A DNA stretch of 64,000 nucleotides from Lysinibacillus fusiformis. GTDB lineage: Bacteria > Bacillota > Bacilli > Bacillales_A > Planococcaceae. The position numbers and the translations under genes are program-made. The stretch is from NCBI RefSeq assembly GCF_007362955.1, contig NZ_CP041696.1:3534001-3598000 (forward strand). The letters run 5' to 3'. The notes beneath the pieces are model-generated. The model ran no database searches and was not told the DNA's origin. It saw nothing but the letters and a program-made list of their open reading frames with translations. Shown here piece after piece: positions 53,783 through 63,575 of the stretch (the stretch's first letter is position 1; every line of letters starts with the position of its first letter).

Positions 53783-56101
53783 ATGTATTACAGAATAATC
53801 TGCAATGACATTTTAAAGAGCAAAGCAATTACACTGACAACCATGATTTTTGTCGCTGCCTCTGCTATGCTTGTTTCGCTCGCGGCGATACTCGTCATCA
53901 ATCTCTTGGGCTCACTAGATACACTTATGAAACAGGCTAAAACTCCGCATTTTATGCAGATGCATTCGGGTGAAATTGATCGTGCACGGCTTACATCTTT
54001 TGCACAGCAAAATAACAATGTTGATGATTTTCAGGTGATTGAATTTCTCAATATGGACGGTGCACAGATTGTTTTTGGCGATCGCTCGCTTGCGAATAGT
54101 GTTCAGGATAACGGTTTCAGTATACAGAGTGAAAAATTCGACTATCTTCTTGATCTGAATGGAAACATCATAAACGTATCTGACGGCGAGCTTTATGTTC
54201 CAATAAGCTATATGAGGGACAACACCACAAAGGTTGGTGATGAAGCAGTAATAAGTGGGAAGGAATTTACCGTTGCGGGATTTCTCCGTGATTCACAGAT
54301 GAATTCCTCGCTCTCCGCCTCAAAGAGATTTCTTGTCAGTGAAAATGATTATGCGCAAATAAGAAACCTTGGAAGTATGGAGTATCTGATTGAGTTCAGA
54401 TTAAAGGATATGTCGGCTCTCGGCGCATTTGAAACTGCTTATGTCTCTGCTGGACTTGAAGTGAACGGGCCAACGGTTACATATGGTCTTTTCAAAACGA
54501 TGAACGCACTTTCTGATGGGATGATGATTGCGGTTATACTTCTCGTAAGTGCACTTGTCGTTGCCATCGCATTTATGTGCATACGCTTTACGCTCCTTGC
54601 GAAAATCGAAGACGATTACCGCGAAATTGGCGTTATGAAGGCAATTGGGCTAAGTGTTTCTGACATCAAAAAGATTTATCTTGCGAAATACACAGCGATT
54701 GCTGCAGTAGGTAGTATTTTTGGTTTTGTACTTTCTATTTTGTTTAAAGGCATCCTTCTTGAAAATATACGGCTTTATATGGGCGAAAGTGAAAATTCTT
54801 CTTTTGCCTTGCTTTTCGGAATACTTGGCATATTGCTTGTCTTCCTTGCAATTATTGCCTATGTAAGCGGAGTGCTGAGACGCTTTCGGAAAATAACCGT
54901 TGCAGAAGCCATACGCTTTGGTACTTCACAGGAAAAAAACATTGGCGCAAAGCGTTTTAGATTGAGTAGAAATAAGCTACTTCACACGAATATTTTTCTT
55001 GGTATAAAAGATGTCCTATCTAGGAAAAGTCTATACGCTACAATGCTTACGGTGCTAGTAATTTCAACATTTATCATTATTGTTCCGCAGAACCTATACA
55101 ACACGATTTCCTCAAAAAGCTTCATCCAATATATGGGTGTTGGAAACTATGATATGCGCCTTGATATTCAACTGACTGACCATATTCCTGAAAAAGCTGC
55201 AGAAATAATAAAGACAATGAACAGTGACAGCACCATTTCAAAGTTTACCTTCCTCACAACAAAAACATTTAAAGTAAATACGGAAGACGGATCGAAGGAA
55301 AACATAAAGGTTGAACTCGGCGACCATTCGATTTTCCCAATAGAATATTCCGAGGGCAGAGTACCTTCAGCAGAAAACGAAATGGCACTTTCGACTTTGA
55401 ACGCCGATGAGCTGAACAAAAAGGTCGGCGATGTCATTACACTAGTGATTAAGGGGAAGGAAGAAAATCTTACGATAAGTGGAATTTATTCCGACATTAC
55501 CAACGGAGGTAAAACCGCAAAGGCTGTTTTTAGCGATAATTCGGCAGACATTATGGGAAGCATTATCTGCGCGGAGCTTTCTGATAAAACGCTAATCGAC
55601 GAAAAGGTTTCGGAATATACGGACAAATTCGATTTTGCAAAGGTTTCAGGCATTGATGAATTTGTTACACAGACATTCGGCTCGACAATAAGCTCCATCG
55701 GAAAGGCCTCCAATGCCGCAATTGCCGTCGCGCTTATTATAACGGTGCTGGTTACACTGTTGTTTATGAAAATGCTTATTGCAAAGGACAGATACTCCAT
55801 TGCCGTAGTGAAAGCCTTAGGTTTTACGAACGCAGATGTTAGAGCACAGTATGTTTCGCGTTCAGTATTTGTACTGATTGTCGGAATTGTTTTCGGCACG
55901 CTGCTAGCAAACACTCTCGGAGAAATAATTGCGGGGGCGGTTATTTCCAAGTTTGGAGCGTCGACGTTTAAGTTTGCGGTCAATCCGTTTTCGGCGTATT
56001 TGTTTAGTCCACTATTGATGATATGCACGGTACTTATCGCAACAATGATCGGCACAGCGAGCGCGGGACAAATAAAAATTTCCGAAAATATAAAGGAGTA
56101 G
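53783..56101 (+). CDS. ABC transporter permease, FtsX/MacB-like
   Basis: 772 residues with two FtsX-type permease halves: a membrane helix near 17-40, a soluble domain (40-240), three helices (245-370), a second helix near 420, a second soluble domain and three C-terminal helices. DDYREIGVMKAIGLS and KDRYSIAVVKALGF are the two conserved cytoplasmic loops. The pair with the next ATPase forms a bacitracin/lantibiotic-resistance-like or lipid-extrusion exporter. Confidence 0.88.
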   Translation: MYYRIICNDILKSKAITLTTMIFVAASAMLVSLAAILVINLLGSLDTLMKQAKTPHFMQMHSGEIDRARLTSFAQQNNNVDDFQVIEFLNMDGAQIVFGDRSLANSVQDNGFSIQSEKFDYLLDLNGNIINVSDGELYVPISYMRDNTTKVGDEAVISGKEFTVAGFLRDSQMNSSLSASKRFLVSENDYAQIRNLGSMEYLIEFRLKDMSALGAFETAYVSAGLEVNGPTVTYGLFKTMNALSDGMMIAVILLVSALVVAIAFMCIRFTLLAKIEDDYREIGVMKAIGLSVSDIKKIYLAKYTAIAAVGSIFGFVLSILFKGILLENIRLYMGESENSSFALLFGILGILLVFLAIIAYVSGVLRRFRKITVAEAIRFGTSQEKNIGAKRFRLSRNKLLHTNIFLGIKDVLSRKSLYATMLTVLVISTFIIIVPQNLYNTISSKSFIQYMGVGNYDMRLDIQLTDHIPEKAAEIIKTMNSDSTISKFTFLTTKTFKVNTEDGSKENIKVELGDHSIFPIEYSEGRVPSAENEMALSTLNADELNKKVGDVITLVIKGKEENLTISGIYSDITNGGKTAKAVFSDNSADIMGSIICAELSDKTLIDEKVSEYTDKFDFAKVSGIDEFVTQTFGSTISSIGKASNAAIAVALIITVLVTLLFMKMLIAKDRYSIAVVKALGFTNADVRAQYVSRSVFVLIVGIVFGTLLANTLGEIIAGAVISKFGASTFKFAVNPFSAYLFSPLLMICTVLIATMIGTASAGQIKISENIKE

Positions 56102-56105
56102 GTAT

Positions 56106-56864
56106 ATGAAGAAGATTATTATTGCGGATCATATAGTAAAAACTTTCGGCGAAGGCGATGAACAGCGCAATGTTCTCGACGGAATGTCCGTTGAAATAAC
56201 CGAGAGCGAGTTCGTTGCAGTAATGGGACCCTCGGGCTCGGGAAAATCGACGCTGATGTTTGCACTAAGCGGAATGGATGGCGTTAATAGCGGCAAGGTC
56301 GTTTTTGACGGTAGGGATTTAACGGCGATTGGGGAGAATGAACTTTCAGATTTACGAAGAACAGAAATGGGGTTTGTTTTTCAGCAGCCGACTATGCTGA
56401 AAAATCTGAATATCCTAGATAACATCATTCTTCCGTCAATGCGCGGCAATAGCAAAAACGCCCCCCAAATATTGGAGAAGGCCAGAGCGCTTATGAAAAG
56501 GGTAGGCATTGAAGAGCTTGAAAAACGCGACATTACACAGGTTTCGGGAGGTCAGCTTCAGCGTGCGGGAATATGCAGAGCGCTCACGAATAGCCCAAAA
56601 ATTATTTTCGGCGACGAGCCAACGGGTTCGCTCAACTCAAAATCTGCGCAGGAGATTATGGACATATTTTCCGAAATCAACGCGGATGGTACTGCGGTAC
56701 TGCTTGTAACTCACGACGCAAAGGTTGCAGCAAGGACAGAACGTATACTGTTTATGCGCGACGGAAAAATCGTTAGCGAGCTGAAGCTTCCGAAGTTTGA
56801 CGGGATGGACATGGATGACAGGATCGGGAAAATTACCGTGAAAATGCTGGAAATAGGAATATGA
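56106..56864 (+). CDS. ABC transporter ATP-binding protein, MacB/LolD type
   Basis: 252 residues with Walker A GPSGSGKS (near 43-50), Q-loop VFQQPTML, signature SGGQLQRAG, Walker B IIFGDEPTGSLNS and H-loop LLVTHD. It starts 4 bp after the permease and pairs with it. The high identity of motifs to the MacB/LolD group suggests export or extrusion rather than uptake. Confidence 0.92.
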   Translation: MKKIIIADHIVKTFGEGDEQRNVLDGMSVEITESEFVAVMGPSGSGKSTLMFALSGMDGVNSGKVVFDGRDLTAIGENELSDLRRTEMGFVFQQPTMLKNLNILDNIILPSMRGNSKNAPQILEKARALMKRVGIEELEKRDITQVSGGQLQRAGICRALTNSPKIIFGDEPTGSLNSKSAQEIMDIFSEINADGTAVLLVTHDAKVAARTERILFMRDGKIVSELKLPKFDGMDMDDRIGKITVKMLEIGI

Positions 56865-57047
56865 TTTATTTTTTCATCATCTCGATTTTGATTTATGCCA
56901 AATTCAGTTCTCTAAGGCAGGAGTCTTCCAGGTGCTTGCCAACGAGATGGCGGATCTATCACATCAACAATTCTCTGTAGGGTGAATATGTATGATCTAA
57001 GGTATTTTAAGTGCTATGATTGCTTGGCTCTACACAACATAGAAGAG

Positions 57048-57320
57048 GCTGGGACAAAAGAGAAAAAGTGTTAGATTGACTGCTATCGATCCAACACTTT
57101 TTTGCTGTTATGTCCGCTACGGCGGACGCTTTCCGGGGCCTGAGCCTGTCGTCTCAGGCGTCACGCTAATCCTCTAGGAGTCGTCGCCTTTGCTACCATC
57201 AACTAGTACTCACTTCTGAATTATATTTATTTCAAAAGGAAGAACGTCTAAATTTTTCTTGATTTTAGATAGCAAAAATTTAATAACGCCTTTGCTCCTC
57301 TTTCCCAGCATCTTCTCAAT
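57048..57320. mobile_element. Small mobile-like repeat, type 1, copy 2
   Basis: Begins GAGGCTGGGACAAAAGAG and shares the internal blocks AAGTGTTAGATTGACTGCT, GTCCGCTACGGCGGACGCTT, ACTAGTACT and TAGATAGC with 23149-23431. The right end reads CTCCTCTTTCCCAGCAT and lacks the full TGTCCCAGCC terminus. Surrounding 56865-57047 holds no recognisable gene. Confidence 0.72.
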
Positions 57321-57474
57321 GATTGAAAGTTCAATAATTTACTTTAAAGGCATATAACACTTCTTTCTTCCTTTGCGCAAACGAACAAATGTACATAGTA
57401 AATATTATTTATGGTGTATAACATGGTTTGTCTATCAAAGTGAGATTCATACTGATACATATGAAAAATTAAAA

Positions 57475-57490
57475 GTGACTATGATGTCAT
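57475..57490. promoter_or_regulatory. TetR 3 operator-like palindrome, site 1
   Basis: GTGACT-ATGA-TGTCAT, the same 6-4-6 geometry as site 2 with two mismatched pairs. Just upstream of the -35. Confidence 0.6.
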
Positions 57491-57496
57491 TTTTAA

Positions 57497-57525
57497 TTGA
57501 CAGTAACTGGATGGTTGTATATTAT
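57497..57525 (+). promoter_or_regulatory. Promoter of TetR regulator 3
   Basis: TTGACA (57497-57502), 17 bp, TATTAT (57520-57525), lying between the two palindromes. Confidence 0.75.
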
Positions 57526-57529
57526 AAAG

Positions 57530-57545
57530 ATGACAATGGTGTCAT
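57530..57545. promoter_or_regulatory. TetR 3 operator-like palindrome, site 2
   Basis: ATGACA-ATGG-TGTCAT, perfect 6-bp arms, at the transcription start and 24 bp before the start codon. Confidence 0.75.
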
Positions 57546-57568
57546 TTTTATTTTTGGAGGTAATTTCT

Positions 57569-58228
57569 ATGCCCAAGGTAAGCCATGAATATGTAATGAA
57601 AAAGAAAAAAGACATAGTAGAGGCAGCTTTATCGGTCTGTAAAGTTAAGCCACTTTATGAAATTAAGATGAGAGATATCATAAAAGCCTCAGGGGTAAGT
57701 CAAGGTGGAATTTATCGTTATTATGCAGACTTAGACGAAATCCTTGTTGCTGTCATTAATCAAGCCAATGCTAATGTAGACTATAGGCATGTTGTCGATG
57801 AGATCATTGATAATAGCCATTCTCCCAAAGAAATAATCATAAAATTGTTTTCTTTTCTTGGAGAGTATATTCAAGAAAACTTATCAACAGTTGGCAAAAT
57901 TCAATTTGAGCTCACGATTGTATTTGCAAATAATCCAGAAAGACAACAGAAAATTCTATCGAACATCACTGAGAATGAAAACGGACAATATTTAATGGAG
58001 CAGTTACTGGGTACAATTCATGAGGGAATTTCTTTAGGGACCTTTCAGCCTGGCGTATCGTTAGAGGATTTATTTACTTTGATTACGGTATCCATTGATG
58101 GCATTGTGAGAGATGTTATATTGCAAAAATGTTACGGTATGTTCCAAGATGAACAAGTACTATTTGACGAGGTTCGTCTGATGGATACACTATGCAAGTC
58201 AGTATTATTAATGTTGGGGTCTAAATAA
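57569..58228 (+). CDS. TetR-family transcriptional regulator 3
   Basis: 219 residues. HTH: DIVEAALSVCKVKPLYEIKM, RDIIKASGVSQGGIYRYYAD. ATG 57569 follows GGAGG at 57556-57560; longer starts run through the promoter. It is 13 bp before a CPBP protease gene, so they are probably cotranscribed and both autoregulated by the twin palindromes upstream. Confidence 0.9.
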   Translation: MPKVSHEYVMKKKKDIVEAALSVCKVKPLYEIKMRDIIKASGVSQGGIYRYYADLDEILVAVINQANANVDYRHVVDEIIDNSHSPKEIIIKLFSFLGEYIQENLSTVGKIQFELTIVFANNPERQQKILSNITENENGQYLMEQLLGTIHEGISLGTFQPGVSLEDLFTLITVSIDGIVRDVILQKCYGMFQDEQVLFDEVRLMDTLCKSVLLMLGSK

Positions 58229-58241
58229 GGGGGAGTTGCAA

Positions 58242-59015
58242 TTGGGATTAGAGATTAGAAGGTTTTTATTTTGTACATTTGCTTCTTCGTGGATACTATG
58301 GGGTGGCTTAGCCATATTAACACAATTCAATCTACTACGGTTTGGATCGGCATTATCTTTGATCTTGTTTATCCTTGGCGGTGTGACACCTGCCATTTGT
58401 GAGATTTGGCTAAAAAAGAAATATAGTTCTAAAGAAGAATTTACATCATTTATCCATAATATAAAAAATCCTAAGCTGCCATTATCATGGTACCTATTTG
58501 CCTCCGGACTGGCGTTTGCAGCCTGTTTCTTACCCACTTTTTGGGGTGGAGCAACTATGATGAACCCTTTATATCTAGCATTGATTGAACTCCCTATTAT
58601 GATAATAGGGGGTGGTTTGGAAGAAATCGGCTGGCGAGGCTTTTTACAGCCTACATTACAAAAACGATGGTCGTCATTCACAAGTACAATTATTGTGGGG
58701 GTTATTTGGGCAATATGGCATTTGCCTTTATGGTTTGTGGTTGGTTCCAATCAAATGAACATGAACTTCCTGTGGTTTACATTAAGTGCATTGGCATTAT
58801 CTTTTTTACTGACGGTCATTTATTTATCCACTAAAAGTATTTTTCTCTGTATTATTTTCCATGCCTTCATTAATTCATTCTGGAATGTTTTTATTCCGAA
58901 TACAAATGTACCGTCTGGATTATTGACACTTCTATTTGCGCTGTTTGTTTTCGCTATCTTTGAGCTCTATCGAAAGAAGAATAATAGAAAAGGGCATCAT
59001 ACACTTTACGTTTAA
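58242..59015 (+). CDS. CPBP-family intramembrane metalloprotease (CAAX/Abi type)
   Basis: 257 residues, about eight membrane segments. The CPBP motifs are present: GGGLEEIGWRGFLQP (EExxxR), GVIWAIWHLPLW and CIIFHAFINSFWN. TTG 58242 follows AAGGGGGAG with six bases. Family members are linked to bacteriocin immunity and to prenyl protein processing; no bacteriocin gene is visible here. Confidence 0.88.
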   Translation: MGLEIRRFLFCTFASSWILWGGLAILTQFNLLRFGSALSLILFILGGVTPAICEIWLKKKYSSKEEFTSFIHNIKNPKLPLSWYLFASGLAFAACFLPTFWGGATMMNPLYLALIELPIMIIGGGLEEIGWRGFLQPTLQKRWSSFTSTIIVGVIWAIWHLPLWFVVGSNQMNMNFLWFTLSALALSFLLTVIYLSTKSIFLCIIFHAFINSFWNVFIPNTNVPSGLLTLLFALFVFAIFELYRKKNNRKGHHTLYV

Positions 59016-59071
59016 TATTGTTTTATTAGGACATTGAAGTGGTGGAAGGAATAATTGTTAGAAAATTATAT

Positions 59072-59101
59072 TTGAAGATAACGAGGGTTATCTGTTATAG
59101 T
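59072..59101 (+). promoter_or_regulatory. Probable promoter of panBCD
   Basis: TTGAAG (59072-59077), 18-bp spacer, TATAGT (59096-59101) with an extended TGT. Transcription would start near 59108 and give a leader of about 225 nt. Confidence 0.6.
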
Positions 59102-59221
59102 ATGTCCTGAAGGGCAGTATCCTTTGTGAACGGCACCTTCAAACACGTAAGACAAATTTTACAACAAATATCTGCCTTGATCTTTTCATAGACAGGGACG
59201 GAAGAAAACGATGCGTCATAT

Positions 59222-59253
59222 ACAGCAATTACGTTTAGGCGTAATTGATTAAG
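59222..59253 (+). repeat. Leader repeat family tail, copy 4 (upstream of panB)
   Basis: CAGCAATTACGTTTAGGCG then TAATTGATTAAGG matches the 3' ends of the copies at 34, 12982 and 33856. The upstream body seen in copies 2 and 3 is not obvious here. Confidence 0.5.
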
Positions 59254-59266
59254 GACGAGCACACTA

Positions 59267-59310
59267 CCCTTCTGCCCATTTTTAGGAACAGAAGGGTTTT
59301 TCTGTTTTCT
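59267..59310 (+). terminator. Terminator-like hairpin in the panB leader
   Basis: CCCTTCTG (59267-59274) and CAGAAGGG (59289-59296), followed by TTTTTCTGTTTTCT. It ends about 25 bp before the panB start and lies after the putative pan promoter, so it may be an attenuator. Confidence 0.75.
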
Positions 59311-59334
59311 TCTCTTAAAAAGGAGGACTACATG

Positions 59335-60171
59335 ATGAAAACAACATCAGATTTTTTGAAGATGAAAGCAGGCGGTGAAAAAATCGTTATGCTGACGGCA
59401 TATGATTATCCAGCTGCAACATTTGCAGAGCAAGCGGACGTCGATATGATTCTAGTAGGCGATTCACTAGGAATGGTAGTACTAGGCTATGATTCTACGA
59501 TGCCAGTTACAGTGGCAGATATGGTACATCATGCAAAAGCTGTACGCCGTGGGGCAAAGGATACGTTTGTGGTCGTTGATATGCCGTTTGGTTCGTATCA
59601 TGGGGATTGCAATGACACCTTGAAAACCGCTGTGTCCATGATGCAGGAAACGGGTGCAGACGCACTGAAGGTTGAAGGTGCAGGCGATGTTCTAGCTGTT
59701 ATTGCAAAACTGACGGCTGCTGGGATTCCAGTGGTTGCTCATTTAGGCTTGCTACCACAATCTGCTGGGGTACTTGGTGGTTATAAGGTTCAAGGGAAAA
59801 CAGCTGAACAAGCAGCGCAACTGTTGGAGGATGCAAAAAAATGTGAAGCGGCTGGCGCATGTGCGGTTGTTTTAGAATGTATTCCGCATCAGGTGACAGA
59901 AATGGTCTCTGCGAGTCTGATTATCCCAACAATTGGGATTGGTGCTGGCGTGGAGGCGGATGGACAAGTATTAGTATTCCATGACATGCTAAGCTATGGC
60001 TCACATCATGTGCCGAAATTTGTGGAACGTTTTGCGGATATGGGCAGTGAGGCAAGTCGAGGAATTGCTGGTTATCTGGACGCGGTGAAAGCAGGGACAT
60101 TCCCAGCGCCGAAGCATTTCTTTACGATGAAAGAAGAGGCACTGGACCAGCTATATGGAGGCGATAAGTAA
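59335..60171 (+). CDS. panB: 3-Methyl-2-oxobutanoate hydroxymethyltransferase
   Basis: First committed step of pantothenate synthesis: ketopantoate from 2-oxoisovalerate. [36 protein letters not shown] and the [20 protein letters not shown] block are present. Start 59335 ([11 protein letters not shown]) is preferred with GGAGG 8 bases ahead; 59332 is also possible. 278 residues. Abuts panC. Confidence 0.96.
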   Translation: MKTTSDFLKMKAGGEKIVMLTAYDYPAATFAEQADVDMILVGDSLGMVVLGYDSTMPVTVADMVHHAKAVRRGAKDTFVVVDMPFGSYHGDCNDTLKTAVSMMQETGADALKVEGAGDVLAVIAKLTAAGIPVVAHLGLLPQSAGVLGGYKVQGKTAEQAAQLLEDAKKCEAAGACAVVLECIPHQVTEMVSASLIIPTIGIGAGVEADGQVLVFHDMLSYGSHHVPKFVERFADMGSEASRGIAGYLDAVKAGTFPAPKHFFTMKEEALDQLYGGDK

Positions 60172-61026
60172 ATGAAAGTCGTCACTACTATCACAGCGCT
60201 GACAGCAGAAATTCAAGCTGCCAAACAAGGTCGAAAAACAATTGGTCTTGTGCCGACGATGGGCTATTTACATGAGGGCCATTTAACATTAGCGAAAACG
60301 GCACGAGCAGAAAATGATCTGGTAGTCATGAGTATTTTCGTGAATCCGACTCAGTTTGGTCCGAACGAAGACTTTGAAAGCTATCCACGTGATTTACCAC
60401 GTGACACTGCTTTGGCACAGTCTGTGGGGGTGGACATAGTGTTTGCACCAAGTGTAGAAGAAATGTACCCTCATGACGGCGGTATTCGCATACATGCAGG
60501 CGAACAGGCGACCATTCTTTGTGGGGCTAGCCGACCTGGCCATTTCGACGGTGTTTTACAAGTCGTCGCAAAGTTATTCCATTTGGTACAGCCGACTCGT
60601 GCATATTTCGGGCAAAAGGATGCCCAGCAAGTGGCAATTATCGCCACAATGGTACGTGATTACAACTTCCCATTAGAGATGCGAGTAGTGCCCATTGTGC
60701 GTGAAGAAGACGGTTTAGCAAAATCTTCTCGCAACGTCTATTTAAGCGAGCAAGATCGTCAAGAAGCTCCGGCGATTAACGAAGCATTACAATTGGCACG
60801 TGACAGCTTTTTAGCAAACAGAGATGCGAGTAGTGCACTAGCAAAAGCAAACTATCATATTGCTGCACGTACGCATGGCAACATCGATTATATTGAATTA
60901 TTAGCGTATCCCGATTTAATACCAGTGACAGCTGACACCGAACAGGTACTGTTAGCGGCTGCTGTATACATCGGTAATACCCGTTTAATCGATAACTGTA
61001 TTTTCAATATGAAAGAAGGATTATAA
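60172..61026 (+). CDS. panC: Pantothenate synthetase
   Basis: Condenses pantoate and beta-alanine with ATP. The HIGH-like site reads [18 protein letters not shown], followed by [12 protein letters not shown] and [19 protein letters not shown]. Full length at 284 residues. The ATG comes directly after the panB stop codon and is followed by panD with one base between. Confidence 0.96.
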   Translation: MKVVTTITALTAEIQAAKQGRKTIGLVPTMGYLHEGHLTLAKTARAENDLVVMSIFVNPTQFGPNEDFESYPRDLPRDTALAQSVGVDIVFAPSVEEMYPHDGGIRIHAGEQATILCGASRPGHFDGVLQVVAKLFHLVQPTRAYFGQKDAQQVAIIATMVRDYNFPLEMRVVPIVREEDGLAKSSRNVYLSEQDRQEAPAINEALQLARDSFLANRDASSALAKANYHIAARTHGNIDYIELLAYPDLIPVTADTEQVLLAAAVYIGNTRLIDNCIFNMKEGL

Positions 61027-61027
61027 T

Positions 61028-61411
61028 ATGTTACGAATGATGATGAATAGCAAAATCCACCGTGCCACTGTGACGGAAGCGGATTTGAACTATGTAGGTT
61101 CCATTACAATCGATGAAGATATTTTAGACGCAGTTGGCATGCTAGCAAATGAAAAGGTGCATATCGTAAATAATAACAATGGTGCACGCTTTGAAACTTA
61201 TATTATAGCGGGCGAACGTGGGTCTGGGGTGATTTGCGTCAATGGTGCGGCTGCACGATTAGTTCAACGTGGCGACATCGTGATTATCATTTCTTATGTT
61301 TATGTAGATAATGCTGAGGCGAAAGACCATAAGCCAACTGTAGCCATTATGGGCGAAGGCAATACCATTAAAGAAATGATTGCCTATGAGCCAGAAGCTA
61401 CGGTGTTGTAA
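61028..61411 (+). CDS. panD: Aspartate 1-decarboxylase precursor
   Basis: Makes beta-alanine; self-cleaves to form a pyruvoyl group. The cleavage site Gly24-Ser25 lies in YVGSITID, and the later [13 protein letters not shown] and [14 protein letters not shown] blocks are conserved. 127 residues. Last gene of the panBCD operon; dinG, which follows in B. subtilis, is not here. Confidence 0.96.
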   Translation: MLRMMMNSKIHRATVTEADLNYVGSITIDEDILDAVGMLANEKVHIVNNNNGARFETYIIAGERGSGVICVNGAAARLVQRGDIVIIISYVYVDNAEAKDHKPTVAIMGEGNTIKEMIAYEPEATVL

Positions 61412-61437
61412 TTAATTTCTTTATAAAAATTAATAAA

Positions 61438-61484
61438 TAAAAACGGCTTGTGATGATGGTAGTCATCACAAGCCGTTTTTTATT
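61438..61484 (+). terminator. Rho-independent terminator after panD
   Basis: AAAACGGCTTGTGATGA and TCATCACAAGCCGTTTT arms, perfect stem, then TTATTT. Confidence 0.95.
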
Positions 61485-61559
61485 TAACTTTTATGGGAAA
61501 TTATCAATTTTTGACTCATCACCAAAAGATGTGGTTGATATTTTAAACTGTCCTATAAG

Positions 61560-61765
61560 TTGGCTGGAGCGGCGCCAGTGTGACTCCTAGGGGATTAAGT
61601 GCCCAAGATGAGACTCTGGAGCGAGCAACATAGAGGAACGAAGGCTAAAAGCATCACGTCCTGTGATAACACCTTCGTGACCAACATCCTATTGCCCCAA
61701 GCGGCTCATCGGGCGCCTCCAGGAAAGCACACTGGCAGAGCGGAAGCCAACCACAAGTTATGGTG
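61560..61765. repeat. GC-rich intergenic repeat sharing a block with the type 2 repeat
   Basis: The segment ATCACGTCCTGTGATA then ACACCTTCGTGACCAACATC (61652-61690) matches GTCACGTCCTGTGACA / AAGCCTTCGTGACCAACATC at 23530-23569. Its ends GTTGGCTGGAGCGGCGCCAG and AGAGCGGAAGCCAAC are partly complementary. It fills most of the panD-ohyA gap, which has no gene. Confidence 0.65.
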
Positions 61766-61802
61766 AAAAGCCCAATTTTTCACAATACTAGATGTTAGTT
61801 TG

Positions 61803-63575
61803 TTAAATCAATTCACTTTCTTTGAGTAAATCATAGATTATTGTTTCTTTCGTTTTGTGAATACCTAATTTACCTATTTGTTTTAATATAAATGGAGCAT
61901 CTATATCTGTTAATTTTTTACCATCTAGTAAGCGAGAGGTTGAAGCTAATAAAGTACGAATATCAAAAGCAGATGCAAATACTTCTGGAACGCCTCGATC
62001 AATATTTAATAATTGGTAAACAGCTTCCATCGCTGTTCTTACTGAATATTCAGTTGTGAATACTGTGTCTCTTGCTGTTTCACTAAAATTCCCAATGAAG
62101 GCTAAGTTAACAGATCCATTAGGGACAACTAAAGGACGATCTCCCAATGCTCTCGGCATGAAGTAAGAGGTTATATAAGGCATATAACATGGAATTGTAT
62201 TACATGAATTTTGCGCTAAATCGGGTATTTCATCTACAGGTACGCCCATATGGTACAACCACTCTTGTGCTATCTCGATACCATTACATTCAGTGATACT
62301 TTTTTTAATAAAATTACCTGGTTTATTAGATAGTAAACCATAAATCCAAACTACTAATTGATCTTTTGGTTGATCTTTAAAATGAGGTTGTCGGTTCAAC
62401 GTATAGCTTAGCATCCAATTAGAATCTTTAGCAGATACAATACCACCGGTAACTACCTTCCCAGCATATGGATCTCTTTTGCTGATTTTTTCAATATAAG
62501 GAGCAACTCGAGCATCCAATGTAGTGAGTGTTGCTGAAACAAACCAACTTTCTTTTGGAAGATTATCACAGAATTTTTCTGGTTTACCAAACTCAGCATC
62601 TTGTGAAGCTATATTTTTCCAAAGAGACCAACTACCACCTAAATCAGAAGTTATAGGAGCGGGTGTATTATTGTCACCATAAGTTGTACTCTCTGTGATA
62701 CTTCCATTTGTCACAAAAACTAGCTCGTTTTCTGTTAGCTCTATATTTTTTTTCTCACCATTGTGTCTCAACACCAAAGTATGAGCTACCTTTTTGTCTC
62801 CAACTCTATCAACCAAAACATTTTCTACAACAGTATTATATTGAAAATCAACATTATTCTTTTCTAAATAGTTAATCATAGGAAGTACTAAAGATTCATA
62901 TTGGTTATACTTTGTAAATTTCAACGCAGATAAATCAGGTAATCCACCAATATGATGAATAAAACGCACAATGTAACGGCGCATTTCCATTGCAGAATGC
63001 CATTTTTCAAAAGCAAACATTGTCGACCAATATAGCCAAAAATTCGATTCAAAGAATTCTTCAGAGAAAACATCTGTGATTTTTTTATCCTCTAATTTCT
63101 CTTCAGGCGTAAAAAATAATTTAATCATTTCTTCAGATGATTTATCAGATAATGTAAATTTTCCATCATCCTCAAGTCGTTGTCCTCTTTTTTCAATCAA
63201 TCTACATTTAGAATAATTAGGATCTTCTTTATTTAACCAATAAAATTCATCTAAAACAGAAGCATTTTCTAGTTCTAAAGATGGGATTGAACGAAATAAA
63301 TCCCATAAGCATTCAAAATGATCTTCCATTTCTCGACCACCACGAATAATAAAACCCCTTGTCGGATTTAGAATACCATCAAGACTACCTCCTGAGATAT
63401 CTAACTCTTCGAGAATATGAATATTCTCTCCTTTCATTTGGCCATCACGAATTAAAAAACATGCAGCTGAAAGTGAGGCTAGCCCCGAACCAATAAGATA
63501 AGCTGATTTCTCATCAACACCCTCAGGTTTTTTAGGACGTGCGAAAGCTTCATAATTACCATTACTGTAATACAT
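61803..63575 (-). CDS. ohyA: Oleate hydratase
   Basis: FAD-dependent enzyme adding water to the cis-9 double bond of oleic and related acids to give 10-hydroxy fatty acids, useful in detoxifying unsaturated host or environmental fatty acids. N-terminal [17 protein letters not shown] is the dinucleotide motif; [20 protein letters not shown] and [20 protein letters not shown] are hallmark blocks. Start 63575 has GGAGG seven bases ahead. 590 residues, full length. Confidence 0.95.
   Translation of the reverse strand: MYYSNGNYEAFARPKKPEGVDEKSAYLIGSGLASLSAACFLIRDGQMKGENIHILEELDISGGSLDGILNPTRGFIIRGGREMEDHFECLWDLFRSIPSLELENASVLDEFYWLNKEDPNYSKCRLIEKRGQRLEDDGKFTLSDKSSEEMIKLFFTPEEKLEDKKITDVFSEEFFESNFWLYWSTMFAFEKWHSAMEMRRYIVRFIHHIGGLPDLSALKFTKYNQYESLVLPMINYLEKNNVDFQYNTVVENVLVDRVGDKKVAHTLVLRHNGEKKNIELTENELVFVTNGSITESTTYGDNNTPAPITSDLGGSWSLWKNIASQDAEFGKPEKFCDNLPKESWFVSATLTTLDARVAPYIEKISKRDPYAGKVVTGGIVSAKDSNWMLSYTLNRQPHFKDQPKDQLVVWIYGLLSNKPGNFIKKSITECNGIEIAQEWLYHMGVPVDEIPDLAQNSCNTIPCYMPYITSYFMPRALGDRPLVVPNGSVNLAFIGNFSETARDTVFTTEYSVRTAMEAVYQLLNIDRGVPEVFASAFDIRTLLASTSRLLDGKKLTDIDAPFILKQIGKLGIHKTKETIIYDLLKESELI

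Noticed and set aside
58242-59015. Bacteriocin cluster around the CPBP protease
   Set aside because: No leader-peptide-like small gene or modification enzyme lies nearby; only a TetR gene accompanies it.
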